DNA of 64,000 bases from Ambrosia x helenae. Taxonomy: Eukaryota > Streptophyta > Magnoliopsida > Asterales > Asteraceae. Shown here piece after piece: positions 22,149 through 33,475 of this stretch. The notes beneath the pieces are model-generated. The model saw only the letters and a list, made by a program, of their open reading frames with translations, had not been told where the DNA came from and made no database searches. Position 1 is the first letter of the stretch. Every line of letters begins with the position of its first letter. Where the stretch lies: contig CM061227.1 of NCBI GenBank assembly GCA_030844895.1, positions 108,799,238-108,863,237 on the forward strand. The letters run 5' to 3'. The translations under genes were made by a program, and so were the position numbers.

Positions 22149-24709
22149 GATTGGTATCAGAGCCATGGTTATAGGGAACTAGGTTACTAGACGAAATAGG
22201 CCTAGACTATAACCGAACTTCAACTTTCATGCATAATATTTCCTGAATCACCTTACCCCTCATTTCTCCCTACTTTCCTCCTTCTATCTTTCCCTTTTTC
22301 TCTCTCTCCATTCTTTTCATCCTTCATCATGGTGCATAGAGACGGTGTCCTACAGGGAGTGGAAAGTCTACATCATCATGGAACAGGGACAGTACCTTTC
22401 ATGAAGACACTCTTAGGCATAATGCCTACTCTTACTTTTGTTCCTTCAAAGTTGTTGAACTTTAATGAGTGTGATAAGGACACGTGCAATCTGGAAGGGT
22501 GGACGCCTGTACACTGGGTTTTCTGGCATAGGCAAGCATAGCGCATAAATCCATTTACGGACCTGTTATGCTTACCTGGGGATTCCTGGAGTGAGTGTCC
22601 ACTTATAGGCTAAAGCATGTCTTCTTTGATCACCGTTGGGTTCAAACTCCTTCGAAAAGTCAACGTTCTTGTTGGGCTTTACAGCTAGACAAGGGCACTC
22701 CAAGCATTTATGCAAGTTTTACAATAATACTCTCTCCTTTCATAAACAATATCCTATATATCATGATTTTCATATATTGCTTACAAGTTCATACTTTCAT
22801 AACCATCTATGGATTTCACAATCACACTTCACCTTACCCTCTTAGCCACATTTTAAATATTCAACACCCTACCCAAATCATATTATTTCTTTTCTCCACA
22901 TGTTACTTAATATAAAAAAAAAAAAAAAAAACTATAACCTCATACTTTAGCACAAACTAAAGATTTCTAAAACTAGTTGTATTACCTAGCAACTTTACAA
23001 AGTACATATTTTCCTCGAACTTAAATTCAATTGATTATTTATTGACGTAACAAACGACTTTCTATATAATGTTTTAAACTATTACAAAGCCTACTTAGCT
23101 TGTACTATTTAACAACTTTAGCCTTATGTACAAAACCAAATTTTGAAAATATTTATTTATTTATTTATTTATTATTATTTTTTTTTTTTGGAATAATATC
23201 TAGTCTCTAGATTCTCCATCAACACTCACCCATTTTCAACTTGTTCAAATTTTTACAATATTTGGCATACACCACAATCATGTTTTCTTATACACTTGAT
23301 TATAACCTTTGATCCAAACCCCAAAATTTACACTACTATATAATCTCCTTACTATAAAATAAACTCTTTATCAACTATCTTCACATTCACCATCTCTCAC
23401 AACCTTGATTCTGCTTCAAAATTTTTCATCATCCTCTCAAGAACTAAATTCATATCCTTCACCTTCTCACACGTGAGCTAGTTACCCATGATAATCAAAC
23501 TACTAAAAACCTGATACTTGATTCTACAGGATTTTTCCAAAACATCATTGTTTATGAAACTTGATTTTCCCTTAATTTGACTATTCACTGTACATTTAAT
23601 TATTCATGATACTCGTGTTTTCATTTTCTTGATCTTATTATCATTTTGTACCCAATTATGACATACTCATAGGCATATAACATCTAGAGATTTCCTTACA
23701 TGCTATTATGTACGAACACAAATTGGTAATCTATCATATTGGTTACGTTATCGTACACTTACATTTATTTGAAACGTTTAGACTTAATACTTGATTTTAC
23801 AGAGCTTTTCTAAGAAAACATCATTGCTTATTATATGAAACTTGATTTTTACTTTAACTTGACTATTCATTGAACATCTAATTATTCATGATACTCGTAC
23901 AACATTTAATTATTCATGATAACACTTACACTTAATGGTTGTAGCACTTACAAACTTGCTTGCATAAACATGCTATCAATTTGCAATCTATGTGAATAAT
24001 AATTGTTGCACTTAATAGAAGTCATCATGCCTTTTTCAACAGTCGGGAGAGGCCCTACAACCTGCTCCACGACTGGTGGAGGCTATCGAACATACTCAAC
24101 GATTGGTAGAGGTCACTATGCCTTTTCAAACAGTCGGGAGAGGCCCTACAACCTACTCCACGGCTGGTGGAGGCTATCAAACCTGCTCAACAATCGGTGG
24201 GGTCATAGAAGGACGCAAAACTTTAATGTAAGGTAAATTGATGATTCCGGTCCGGAACGTAATCATGAATTTACAGGTACATTAGGGTAGTGTGAAATTC
24301 TATTAGAGTTTTTGGTAGGCGTCCAGTACGTTTTCAAGGTATCAAAGGTGTGGTGGGTTAGCTGCGGTACACCCTGTATACAAACACTAATGATGCATTG
24401 AAAGTGAGACTAGAGGTCGGATCAGGAACAAACTCTGTTTACTTGGTAGTTCATCTAGTCTTTTTATAGTCAATCAACTCATGCATTTATTTTAGGAGTC
24501 CTAAAACTTGAAGTAGTGATTTACTAGATTCTTACTCTCTTTACCCTTTCGAGACGAACCTAATCCAATCCTTGACTCACACCTATCAAACCTTTTACCC
24601 AAATCATTCGAAATTTTCCAAACCACGGTTATCTAAAATTTTTACCCAAGCATCCATAACCCTATGTTTCAAATAACTTCGGGACGAAGTTTCTAAAAGT
24701 AGGGGATGC
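22149..24709 (+). other. Non-coding interior of the LARD-like element
   Basis: The leader (22149-22640) is related to the leader of the gag-only element. The middle (22640-24000) is AT-rich and without coding capacity. About 24030-24195 holds six degenerate 30-bp repeats (CAACAGTCGGGAGAGG, CCACGACTGGTGGAGG types). 24200-24709 matches the 3' non-coding part of the gag-only element and ends with the palindrome ACTTCGGGACGAAGT (24676-24690) and the polypurine tract. Short ORFs here, such as one at 22329, do not resemble any protein I know. Confidence 0.85.
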
Positions 24710-24736
24710 TGTGACATCCGTCACTTTTTATTCTTT

Positions 24737-24772
<36 letters not shown>

Positions 24773-24970
24773 TTAGTCTAGACTAACCCTTAAACCCAAA
24801 CCATTACCCTAGTCCATTAACCTACCAAGCCCAAACCCCTTTTTGTTTCTTTAAAAGACGAGGCCCAATAGCCGGCCCAGCAGCCTACTTAGTCTGGCCC
24901 AAGAAGCAGCCCACCTGTCCCTCCTCCCCTCCTTCCATTTTAATCAAAAAAAAAAAAAAAGAAAGAATGG

Positions 24971-25038
24971 TTCCAGCGGGTCTCGAACCTGAGCCGTCCC
25001 ACACGCATACACGCGCTTCCACCACTAGGCCAAGACAT
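24971..25038 (-). promoter_or_regulatory. tRNA-like Pol III module, antisense (3' LTR)
   Basis: Copy of 19983-20050; box B on the minus strand at 24989-24979. Confidence 0.6.
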
Positions 25039-25662
25039 TGTTTGTTGATTCTATCCAGACACTTATTGATTTATAAGCTAACCTGTTGTTCACCCTTCTT
25101 CCTTACTTACTGCTGCTGCGACGCATCCAAACAAAAAAAGGGAAGAAATCAACAAGGCTGGAATCATGGACAATCATCATCAGGTATTGGTCTTGTTGAC
25201 CGAACAATCAATGTTTGTCAATCCCATGCTTAATCAACGCGAATTACAGCTCAAATACCTTCCAAATCGAGCCTAATAACGAGTATAATTTATGAACGGG
25301 TCAAAGCTTTCTAAAAACAATTAATCCCTATGGCTCTATAAATTGAAACCTTCTCTGTGCTCTAAACATGCCGAACAACAAACCCCTACCCTCAATTCTT
25401 CGTTTACTTCACCAAATCTCCGAATTCAAAGATGGTTGACTTTTCGTTTGACTCGCTTAATCAAGTCTTGTACTCTCTGTAAGTTAATTTTAATTATGCG
25501 TATCCGTTTGTCTTGAACCAGGGAACAAAAGCCCCATATTAGTTTTGATAATTTGCATCGAATTATAGATTAGTTGGAGCTAGGGTTCATAGGGTGTTGA
25601 TGGGGATGATGACCAATTCACATATGATATATATTTTTAAAAACTCAAACCCTCACAGATAT

Positions 25663-25744
25663 GTTATCCAGATCAGATGGTTAAGGCCTTACACCTAAGG
25701 ACATGAACCGGCCAAATGGCCTGGGTTCGAGTCCCATAGGGTGC
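25663..25744 (+). promoter_or_regulatory. tRNA-like Pol III module, sense (3' LTR)
   Basis: Copy of 20676-20757; box A-like at 25669-25680, box B at 25724-25734. Confidence 0.6.
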
Positions 25745-27136
25745 ATTTTTTTGTGTATTTCATTTTTATATATATTCTTTTGCATTATTAATGTATATTA
25801 CATATAAAATAGTTATTATGATATGTAAATTCTACAAAAATTATTTTAAGTTTATAAAACTATAAACATTCCAGAAATGATTTTTAATTCTGAAAAATCA
25901 TTTATTTATTATTTTTAATTGATTTTTGTTATTTCAATCATAAATAAATCATAATAAATTCATTTTTCATTATTTTTACATCAAAATTTCACATAAATTA
26001 TTATTAATCATTTAGAACAGAAATATAAATTTTAAACTTAAAATTCTTTAATTTTAATATTTTTAAATATTAAAGTTAACTTTTGACAATTTGTTATAAA
26101 TAGAATTAATATTCTATTTTAAAGAAAATAATTTTATAAAAATTATTTTTATACTTTAAACATATTATTGTGACCATCTTAGATTTAAATTTCATAAAAA
26201 GATTTTTGGTTATTTATTTACTAAATTTCTCTCAATTGGCGAATATTTTTAATATTAATCAAAACGAGCAATCATCCCCAATTCGAAGCCCTAGAAATAC
26301 ATGTATCCTAGAGTTATTTCACTTACACATTATCAATTACTTTAGGTTAATCATTTGGGAGTAATCTCAATTCATATTTCGTTGTCCAAGTTCAAATTCA
26401 AGCTATTACGTAAACAGTGAGTATTCCTACCCCTTTTTGCTTTTATACATTTTTGGGGTGTTACATGTACACTATTACAATTTCAAATACAAGTTTACAT
26501 TTTTACAATACAATTCTAGTACTATGTGCATTGCTTACAACGTGCTTTATGCTTAGACATTACATGTGGATTACATTTGTACTTAGTGAAATCATTAACA
26601 TGGTACAAGCCGACCTTAACATTGGATAGCAGCTATTTGGATTGACAACCCGCCTAGATTGATTCTCCCCCTTTTTCATCGGAGAATCCGTGGCCAGTGT
26701 TAAGTTATCATCCATTTATTGGTTGAGTACACTACAGTTCATACAGTACATTATACAGTCACAGGGTTGATTTCGCTCATTTGTTTGATACATGGTTTAC
26801 ATATTTGCACTGTAGCTTGCACTTGAATTGTATAACTTTTTAACCTACTATATATACCAAATCTAGGAATGCTCACCAACATTTCATATGTTGACCAAAC
26901 CTATTTTTGTACATGTTTCAGGTGCAGTTTGATCTAGTGCTTTAGCAAGAGACATTTAGTGTTCTATTTCAATTCAATTATTTCAATATTTACATTTCAT
27001 TTAGACAATGTAATTTCCATTTCCATGTAAGACAATTTTGATTATTCAATAATATTTACATTTTAGTACCATGAGCTTTTGAACAATCGTCACTACGTGG
27101 CACCTCGATGATTCCGCCATCGGTTGGGGTGTTACA

Positions 27137-27452
27137 ACGGTCCACCAACACCTACCACCGTCCACCACCACCTCGGTCCACAACCACCCACCACCATCCA
27201 CCACCACTCACCACTCACCACTCACCACCACCGTCCACCGTCCATCACCACCGTCCACTACCACCATGGTCCACCACCATCACCGTCCACCACCACAGTC
27301 CACCACCATCACCAACAACCACGGTCCACCACCACCGTCCACTACCACCACTATCCACTATCACCCACCACCGTCCACCACCACCATCCCCCACCACCGT
27401 CCACCACCACCACCATCCCGCCACCCACCACCACTACCGTCTACCACCAGAC
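27137..27452. repeat. CCACCA-rich minisatellite (right part)
   Basis: Continuation of 19538-19714 after the LTR element insertion, starting with the duplicated ACGGT. The ORFs rich in His, Pro and Thr come from the repeat. Confidence 0.85.
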
Positions 27453-28052
27453 TGCTATAAAAATTCAATTTTTTTTTTAAATTTTAGTTTATTTCAGCAG
27501 CCTGCAGACATTAACAAATAAAAAGTTTTCTTCTTGCAGACTGCAGACCTTTGGTCTACCTCTTCTCCTGCTGATGTCTGCAGATGTGGTCCGCAGACTG
27601 CAGACCCTTTCCTGCAGAAAAAACAAACAGCACCTTAGAGGTGTGAATGGTTAAGAGGTCTGAATGGTTAAGTGTTGAATCATTAAGTTGGACCTCTTAA
27701 TGGTTAGTATTCTTGTACCACATTGGTAGGAGAGCCTCATTAAGGTTAAACATAGTTCAGTGCTTAATGGTTCAGTGCTTAATGGTTCAGCAACATTTCA
27801 AGTCTTAATGATTCAGTCTTAACAATTCCATTCAAAAGCTGAAACAAACGCCCTGAATGATGAATCATTCAACACTGAATGATTCAAAGGCTCATTAAGA
27901 GGCTTATTAAACAACCTTTTAAGGCGATCCGACCATAAGGTTCATTTGAAAAGCTTTCACTGTAACATTGATGTATATCATGACTTTTAGTTTAAGGAGT
28001 TATCTTTATTAAAATTTTGTCTTAAACATAATTTGTTTATATATTCTACTAA

Positions 28053-28423
28053 GGGGCTGTTTGGTTGATTAAGTGCTGAATCATTAAGAGATTTGAATGG
28101 TTAAGAGGCTCTGAATGCTTAAGAGCTGAATCATTCAGCATCCGTTATTAGCTTAATGGTTCAGCACTTAATCATTCTATTTGGATGCTAAAACAAACAG
28201 TCTGAATGCTGAATGATTCAGACCTGAATGGTTAAGAGGCTGATTAATAGGCTACCAAACAGCCTCTAAGTGCTGAATGGTTCAGCTATGCACCAAGTCT
28301 GAATGATTCAGCTCTTAACCATTTCATTCAAAGCTTTTTTTAGGTTGAAACAAACAGTCTGAATGCTAAATCATTCAGAGCTGAATGGTTCATAGCCTTA
28401 TTAAGAGGCTACCAAAGAAGCCC
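28053..28423. mobile_element. 371-bp MITE with TAA target duplication
   Basis: It begins GGGGCTGTTTGGTTGATTAA and ends AGGCTACCAAAGAAGCCC, an imperfect inverted copy. TAA flanks both sides (28050-28052 and 28424-28426). The interior is made of short direct and inverted repeats (CTGAATGGTTAAGAGG, CTGAATCATTCAG). The 3-bp TAA duplication fits PIF/Harbinger. Confidence 0.65.
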
Positions 28424-28426
28424 TAA

Positions 28427-28942
28427 TATGTTCAATATAGCTGGCCATGAGGGTGGTCTAGCCATAAGGTTGGGCCGGATGGTTGTAGCTCCGGGCCTGA
28501 CCCTCATGTAGGCCCGAAATTTTGTAAATTTTATATATAAATTATATAAAATGGCCAAAATTTTTATAAAAACATATATAAAAGGCCTACAATTAAAATT
28601 TTTTTTTTATAAAAAACTATACAAAAGGCCCAAAAAAAAAAAAAAAGTTTTCTCACCAAGGGCCTAAACAAGTTTATAAATTGTTGGGTACAGGCCTGAT
28701 GTTCAATACACTAGAGTATACAAATACAAATACTTTAAGCATTCAATTAGTTGCTTGCAAAATATTTGTTACGATCTACATGCTTGATGAAATGTGTTGG
28801 GTTAGTTTAAGATCGACATCTTCTTTTGATTAATTTTATTTGATGTATTTGCAACGGAAGTACATCTACTACCACTACAATGGTTAAGAACACTTAATTC
28901 AATTGTGAACAACATGCCTTTTTGTAGTGCTAAGACCCAAAA
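28427..28942. other. No gene seen
   Basis: AT-rich spacer between the MITE and the tandem array. It contains GC-richer phrases around 28445-28520 (CCATGAGGGTGGTC, GACCCTCATG) that look like a decayed repeat, but I cannot assign them. Confidence 0.5.
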
Positions 28943-28944
28943 CC

Positions 28945-31900
28945 TAAGACTATCCACAATGCTAAGGGAGCCCTTAGGCGCCCTTACCCGCCTAGTCAGC
29001 TGACACGTTATATCCTTACAAATCCTTGTAAATCCTTAAAAATCCCTACAAATCCTTAAAAACTCCAATTTCACCTCCAACCATACAAACAACCTCACAT
29101 ATCCTTATATTTTCCACATCATCACCTACTTTTTTTAAATTCAATTATTAAGTTATCAAAATGTATTTCAGTTGTTATATAATTAATACAACTTAAATAA
29201 AAGTAACCTAGATTTAAAAATATAAATACATTGAATAATTGGACTTATTAGAATTTCTTTTTTTTTATCGGATCTTTTTACCTAAACAATGAAAAACTTG
29301 TTCTCCAAATTTATTTTTTATTTAAATCAAACCTGAAGGACTAATATGTAGTTCACTTTTCGATTGAAGGGTTTAAATATAAAACTTTTAATATGAAAAT
29401 ATTCACTCTTTGTTGACTTTCAACTTCATCTCCTCCAAAAAGAATTTCTCCATTAATACTTCAGTGAGTTCATATCTTCAATGCAATTCAATTTCTTTCT
29501 CCATATAAACTGTAAATAATCGCTGAAAATAATAGAAAAACAAAAGGAAATGGTTCAATAACCGAGACTACCAAAGCCCTTACCTTTGGGCGCCTCACCT
29601 TCGGACATCTTCAGACGGCTTGCTCCAACGCGACGGCTTATTTCGGGCGACACTGACGTGGCTCGGACGGCCAGATTTCGGATGCATTAAAGATGGTCTA
29701 AGAAAATAAGAAAAACTACTGAATACCCCTGCCCGAGAGACCATTGAGTAAAAGTTAAAACAGATACTCTTCTGGTAAGCAGGTTGTAACGCAAGAACCT
29801 CCTAAGACTATCCACAATGCTAAGGGAGCCCTTAGGCGCCCTTACCCGCCTAGTCAGCTGCCACGTCATATCCTTACAAATCCTTGTAAATCCTTAAAAA
29901 TCCCTACAAATCCTTAAAAACTCCAATTTCACCTCCAACCATACAAACAACCTCACATATCCTTATATTTTCCACATCATCACCTACTTTTTTTAAATTC
30001 AATTATTAAGTTATCAAAATGTATTTCAGTTGTTATATAATTAATACAACTTAAATAAAAGTAACCTAGATTTAAAAATATAAATACATTGAATAATTGG
30101 ACTTTTTAGAATTTCTTTTTTTTTTATCGGATCTTTTTACCTAAACAATGAAAAACTTGTTCTCCAAATTTATTTTTTATTTAAATCAAACCTGAAGGAC
30201 TAATATGTAGTTCACTTCGATTGAAGGGTTTAAATATAAAACTTTTAATATGAAAATATTCACTCTTTGTTGACTTTCAACTTCATCTCCTCCAAAAAGA
30301 ATTTCTCCATTAATACTTCAGTGAGTTCATATCTTCAATGCAATTCAATTTCTTTCTCCATATAAACTGTAAATAATCGCTGAAAATAATAGAAAAACAA
30401 AAGGAAATGGTTCAATAACCGAGACTACCAAAGCCCTTACCTTTGGGCGCCTCACCTTCGGACATCTTCAGACGGCTTGCTCCAACGCGACGGCTTATTT
30501 CGGGCGACACTGACGTGGCTCGGACGGCCAGATTTCGGATGCATTAAAGATGGTCTAAGAAAATAAGAAAAACTACTGAATACCCCTGCCCGAGAGACCA
30601 TTGAGTAAAAGTTAAAACAGATACTCTTCTGGTAAGCAGGTTGTAACGCAAGAACCTCCTAAGACTATCCACAATGCTAAGGGAGCCCTTAGGCGCCCTT
30701 ACCCGCCTAGTCAGCTGCCACGTCATATCCTTACAAATCCTTGTAAATCCTTAAAAATCCCTACAAATCCTTAAAAACTCCAATTTCACCTCCAACCATA
30801 CAAACAACCTCACATATCCTTATATTTTCCACATCATCACCTACTTTTTTTAAATTCAATTATTAAGTTATCAAAATGTATTTCAGTTGTTATATAATTA
30901 ATACAACTTAAATAAAAGTAACCTAGATTTAAAAATATAAATACATTGAATAATTGGACTTTTTAGAATTTCTTTTTTTTTTATCGGATCTTTTTACCTA
31001 AACAATGAAAAACTTGTTCTCCAAATTTATTTTTTATTTAAATCAAACCTGAAGGACTAATATGTAGTTCACTTCGATTGAAGGGTTTAAATATAAAACT
31101 TTTAATATGAAAATATTCACTCTTTGTTGACTTTCAACTTCATCTCCTCCAAAAAGAATTTCTCCATTAATACTTCAGTGAGTTCATATCTTCAATGCAA
31201 TTCAATTTCTTTCTCCATATAAACTGTAAATAATCGCTGAAAATAATAGAAAAACAAAAGGAAATGGTTCAATAACCGAGACTACCAAAGCCCTTACCTT
31301 TGGGCGCCTCACCTTCGGACATCTTCAGACGGCTTGCTCCAACGCGACGGCTTATTTCGGGCGACACTGACGTGGCTCGGACGGCCAGATTTCGGATGCA
31401 TTAAAGATGGTCTAAGAAAATAAGAAAAACTACTGAATACCCCTGCCCGAGAGACCATTGAGTAAAAGTTAAAACAGATACTCTTCTGGTAAGCAGGTTG
31501 TAACGCAAGAACCTCCTAAGACTATCCACAATGCTAAGGGAGCCCTTAGGCGCCCTTACCCGCCTAGTCAGCTGCCACGTCATATCCTTACAAATCCTTG
31601 TAAATCCTTAAAAATCCCTACAAATCCTTAAAAACTCCAATTTCACCTCCAACCATACAAACAACCTCACATATCCTTATATTTTCCACATCATCACCTA
31701 CTTTTTTTAAATTCAATTATTAAGTTATCAAAATGTATTTCAGTTGTTATATAATTAATACAACTTAAATAAAAGTAACCTAGATTTAAAAATATAAATA
31801 CATTGAATAATTGGACTTTTTAGAATTTCTTTTTTTTTTATCGGATCTTTTTACCTAAACAATGAAAAACTTGTTCTCCAAATTTATTTTTTATTTAAAT

Positions 31901-32271
31901 CAAACCTGAAGGACTAATATGTAGTTCACTTCGATTGAAGGGTTTAAATATAAAACTTTTAATATGAAAATATTCACTCTTTGTTGACTTTCAACTTCAT
32001 CTCCTCCAAAAAGAATTTCTCCATTAATACTTCAGTGAGTTCATATCTTCAATGCAATTCAATTTCTTTCTCCATATAAACTGTAAATAATCGCTGAAAA
32101 TAATAGAAAAACAAAAGGAAATGGTTCAATAACCGAGACTACCAAAGCCCTTACCTTTGGGCGCCTCACCTTCGGACATCTTCAGACGGCTTGCTCCAAC
32201 GCGACGGCTTATTTCGGGCGACACTGACGTGGCTCGGACGGCCAGATTCGGATGCATTAAAGATGGTCTAA
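28945..32271. repeat. Tandem array of four Tourist-like elements, 857-bp period
   Basis: Four copies of a 749-751-bp element (28948-29698, 29806-30555, 30663-31412, 31520-32268) start GACTATCCACAATGC and end GCATTAAAGATGGTC, with imperfect terminal inverted repeats and TAA on each side. A 107-bp spacer, present only between copies, is repeated three times in apparently identical form. Copy 1 differs from the others at several bases, and copies 2-4 are almost identical. The array therefore grew by duplication of element plus spacer, not by separate insertions. The TAA duplication and size fit a PIF/Harbinger MITE. The 60-residue minus-strand ORF in each unit is accidental. Confidence 0.85.
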
Positions 32272-32695
32272 TTGAGTCCGCCTTAAATCCAGGTTGTGTG
32301 GTATTTCTGCATAAATATAAATTATATTCAAATTCCCATTTGGTTGAACATGTGTTGTTAAGACAAGATTACTAAAAAGTTAATCCACTGTTAAGTTAGT
32401 GTGGTTACCTAATATCATATGTCAAACTTGCATCACCGAAATAAACATTTGCTATTAATAAGTCAACTTCAACAGCCCACCAATTGGGCCAACAACTAGA
32501 AGCCCAAAATACTCATAAGCTATGTAAAGAAGGTTGGTTGTGGGTTGAAAGCTAAGAGCCATAGGCCTTCCACATATTGGGCCCTTATTCGGATCAGTTG
32601 TACTATCACAAAATTGCTTAGTCCTGACCAAGATATCAAAAATCAACAATAATAAGATTGCAAATTCTAGAAATTCAAAAACATAACTATCAACT
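32272..32695. other. No gene seen
   Basis: Sequence between the MITE array and the Helitron 3' end. Only short chance ORFs. Confidence 0.5.
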
Positions 32696-32871
32696 AGGAA
32701 TCTATTACCCTGCGCTTTGCGGCGGGAGCTCCTGTTGCGGTGAGGATTTGGTGGACGTTAAAGATGGTGTGTCGTTGTGGGAGCTCCTGTTGCGTAGAGG
32801 GTTTCGTGGACATAAAAGACAATATTAAGTGACTGTTATTCTCGTGTGGGCTTAAAAAATTACTCGCGGAT

Positions 32872-33019
32872 AAAAGCTAAAAGTTTGGTGGTCAAAGTTT
32901 GAAATCCTAAAAGCTAAAAGTTTAGTGGTTAAAGTTTGAAATCCTAAAACCTAAAAGCTTGGTTGTCATAGTTTGAAATTCTAAAAACTAAAAGTTTGAT
33001 GGTCAAAGTTTAAAATCCT
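32872..33019. repeat. 37-bp tandem repeat, four copies
   Basis: Four contiguous copies of a 37-bp unit starting AAAAGCTAAAAGTTTGGTGG (32872, 32909, 32946, 32983), with a few substitutions each. There are no spacers. Confidence 0.9.
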
Positions 33020-33475
33020 AAAATGGCTAAAGTGTAAATATAGAGCAAAGTTTGGTCACAATAGTAAATGGTGATGTGGCATTGGATGCTGCCAAAAAGC
33101 CCCAATTAAAAATGGAGGCCGACCAATTTTACCCAATCAAAACATGCTACTGTAGAAGTGTTTCTAATTTATTAGATACTATAATTGGAGATTAGAAACC
33201 CTAAGTGTGAGTCATGCATCTTCAAACTATTGGTTTGATTAATATGTTAATTTTGTTTTTATTTCTTTAGGTCTATTTATGTTTATTTATGTTTGTACAT
33301 TATATATTTATATAATGGTAGCAACATAAACGGAGACGAATAAGTTCGTTTTCTTAATGAATGAACATGAGCAAATTTATTTCTTAACGAAGAACAAGAA
33401 AATATGTCCATTTAGGTTTGTGTTCGTTTACAACCCTACAAGAACATTAACAATTGATTATACATAAAACCTAAC

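Larger units (their letters stand above)
19715..27136 (+). mobile_element. Complete non-coding LTR retrotransposon (LARD-like, 7422 bp)
   Basis: Two LTRs of 2434 bp (19715-22148) and 2427 bp (24710-27136) begin TGTGACATCC and end GGGTGTTACA. A 5-bp target duplication ACGGT is at 19710-19714 and 27137-27141. The primer-binding site TGGTATCAGAGCC is at 22152-22164, and a polypurine tract AAAAGTAGGGGATGC ends at 24709. The 2.56-kb interior has no gag or pol but keeps leader and 3' blocks homologous to the gag-only element. The LTRs differ almost only in A-run, T-run and (ATA)n lengths, so it moved recently using proteins supplied by a relative. Orientation is from the PBS and PPT. Confidence 0.95.
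24710..27136 (+). repeat. 3' LTR of the non-coding LTR element
   Basis: Near-identical to 19715-22148; the (ATA)n tract is shorter and the A-run near 24945 longer. It carries the same modules and ends directly before the right ACGGT duplication. Confidence 0.95.
19344..27633. mobile_element. TIR element (GTGCTGTTT ends) holding the CCACCA minisatellite
   Basis: The left end has GTGCTGTTTATTTTTTGC from about 19347. The right end, reverse-complemented, reads GGTGCTGTTTGTTTTTTCTG (27633 inwards). TTA lies next to both ends, which would fit a PIF/Harbinger-type 3-bp duplication. Internal sequence repeats CTGCAGAC-type motifs on both sides of the minisatellite. It encodes nothing recognisable. 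Confidence 0.5.
19311..27918. mobile_element. MITE-like element split by nested insertions
   Basis: The left border reads GGGCTGTTTGGTTGATTAAG (19311-). Sequence with the same internal vocabulary (GAATGGTTAAGAGG, CTTAATGGTTCAG) resumes after 27634 and ends around GGCTTATTAAACAACC at about 27918, an imperfect inverted copy of the left end. The 371-bp element at 28053 is a compact relative. No clear target duplication was found, so the borders are approximate. Confidence 0.45.

Noticed and set aside
22329..22541. 70-residue ORF in the leader of the non-coding LTR element
   Set aside because: It overlaps leader sequence shared with the gag-only element, where the frame is not kept.
29687..31583. 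Identical 60-residue minus-strand ORFs at 857-bp spacing
   Set aside because: They span a MITE end, a spacer and the next MITE start, have no protein features and recur only because the array repeats.
32872..33019. Regular 37-bp (and 31-bp at 57450) repeats as a possible CRISPR array
   Set aside because: Units are directly contiguous without spacers, in a plant nuclear context and with no cas genes.
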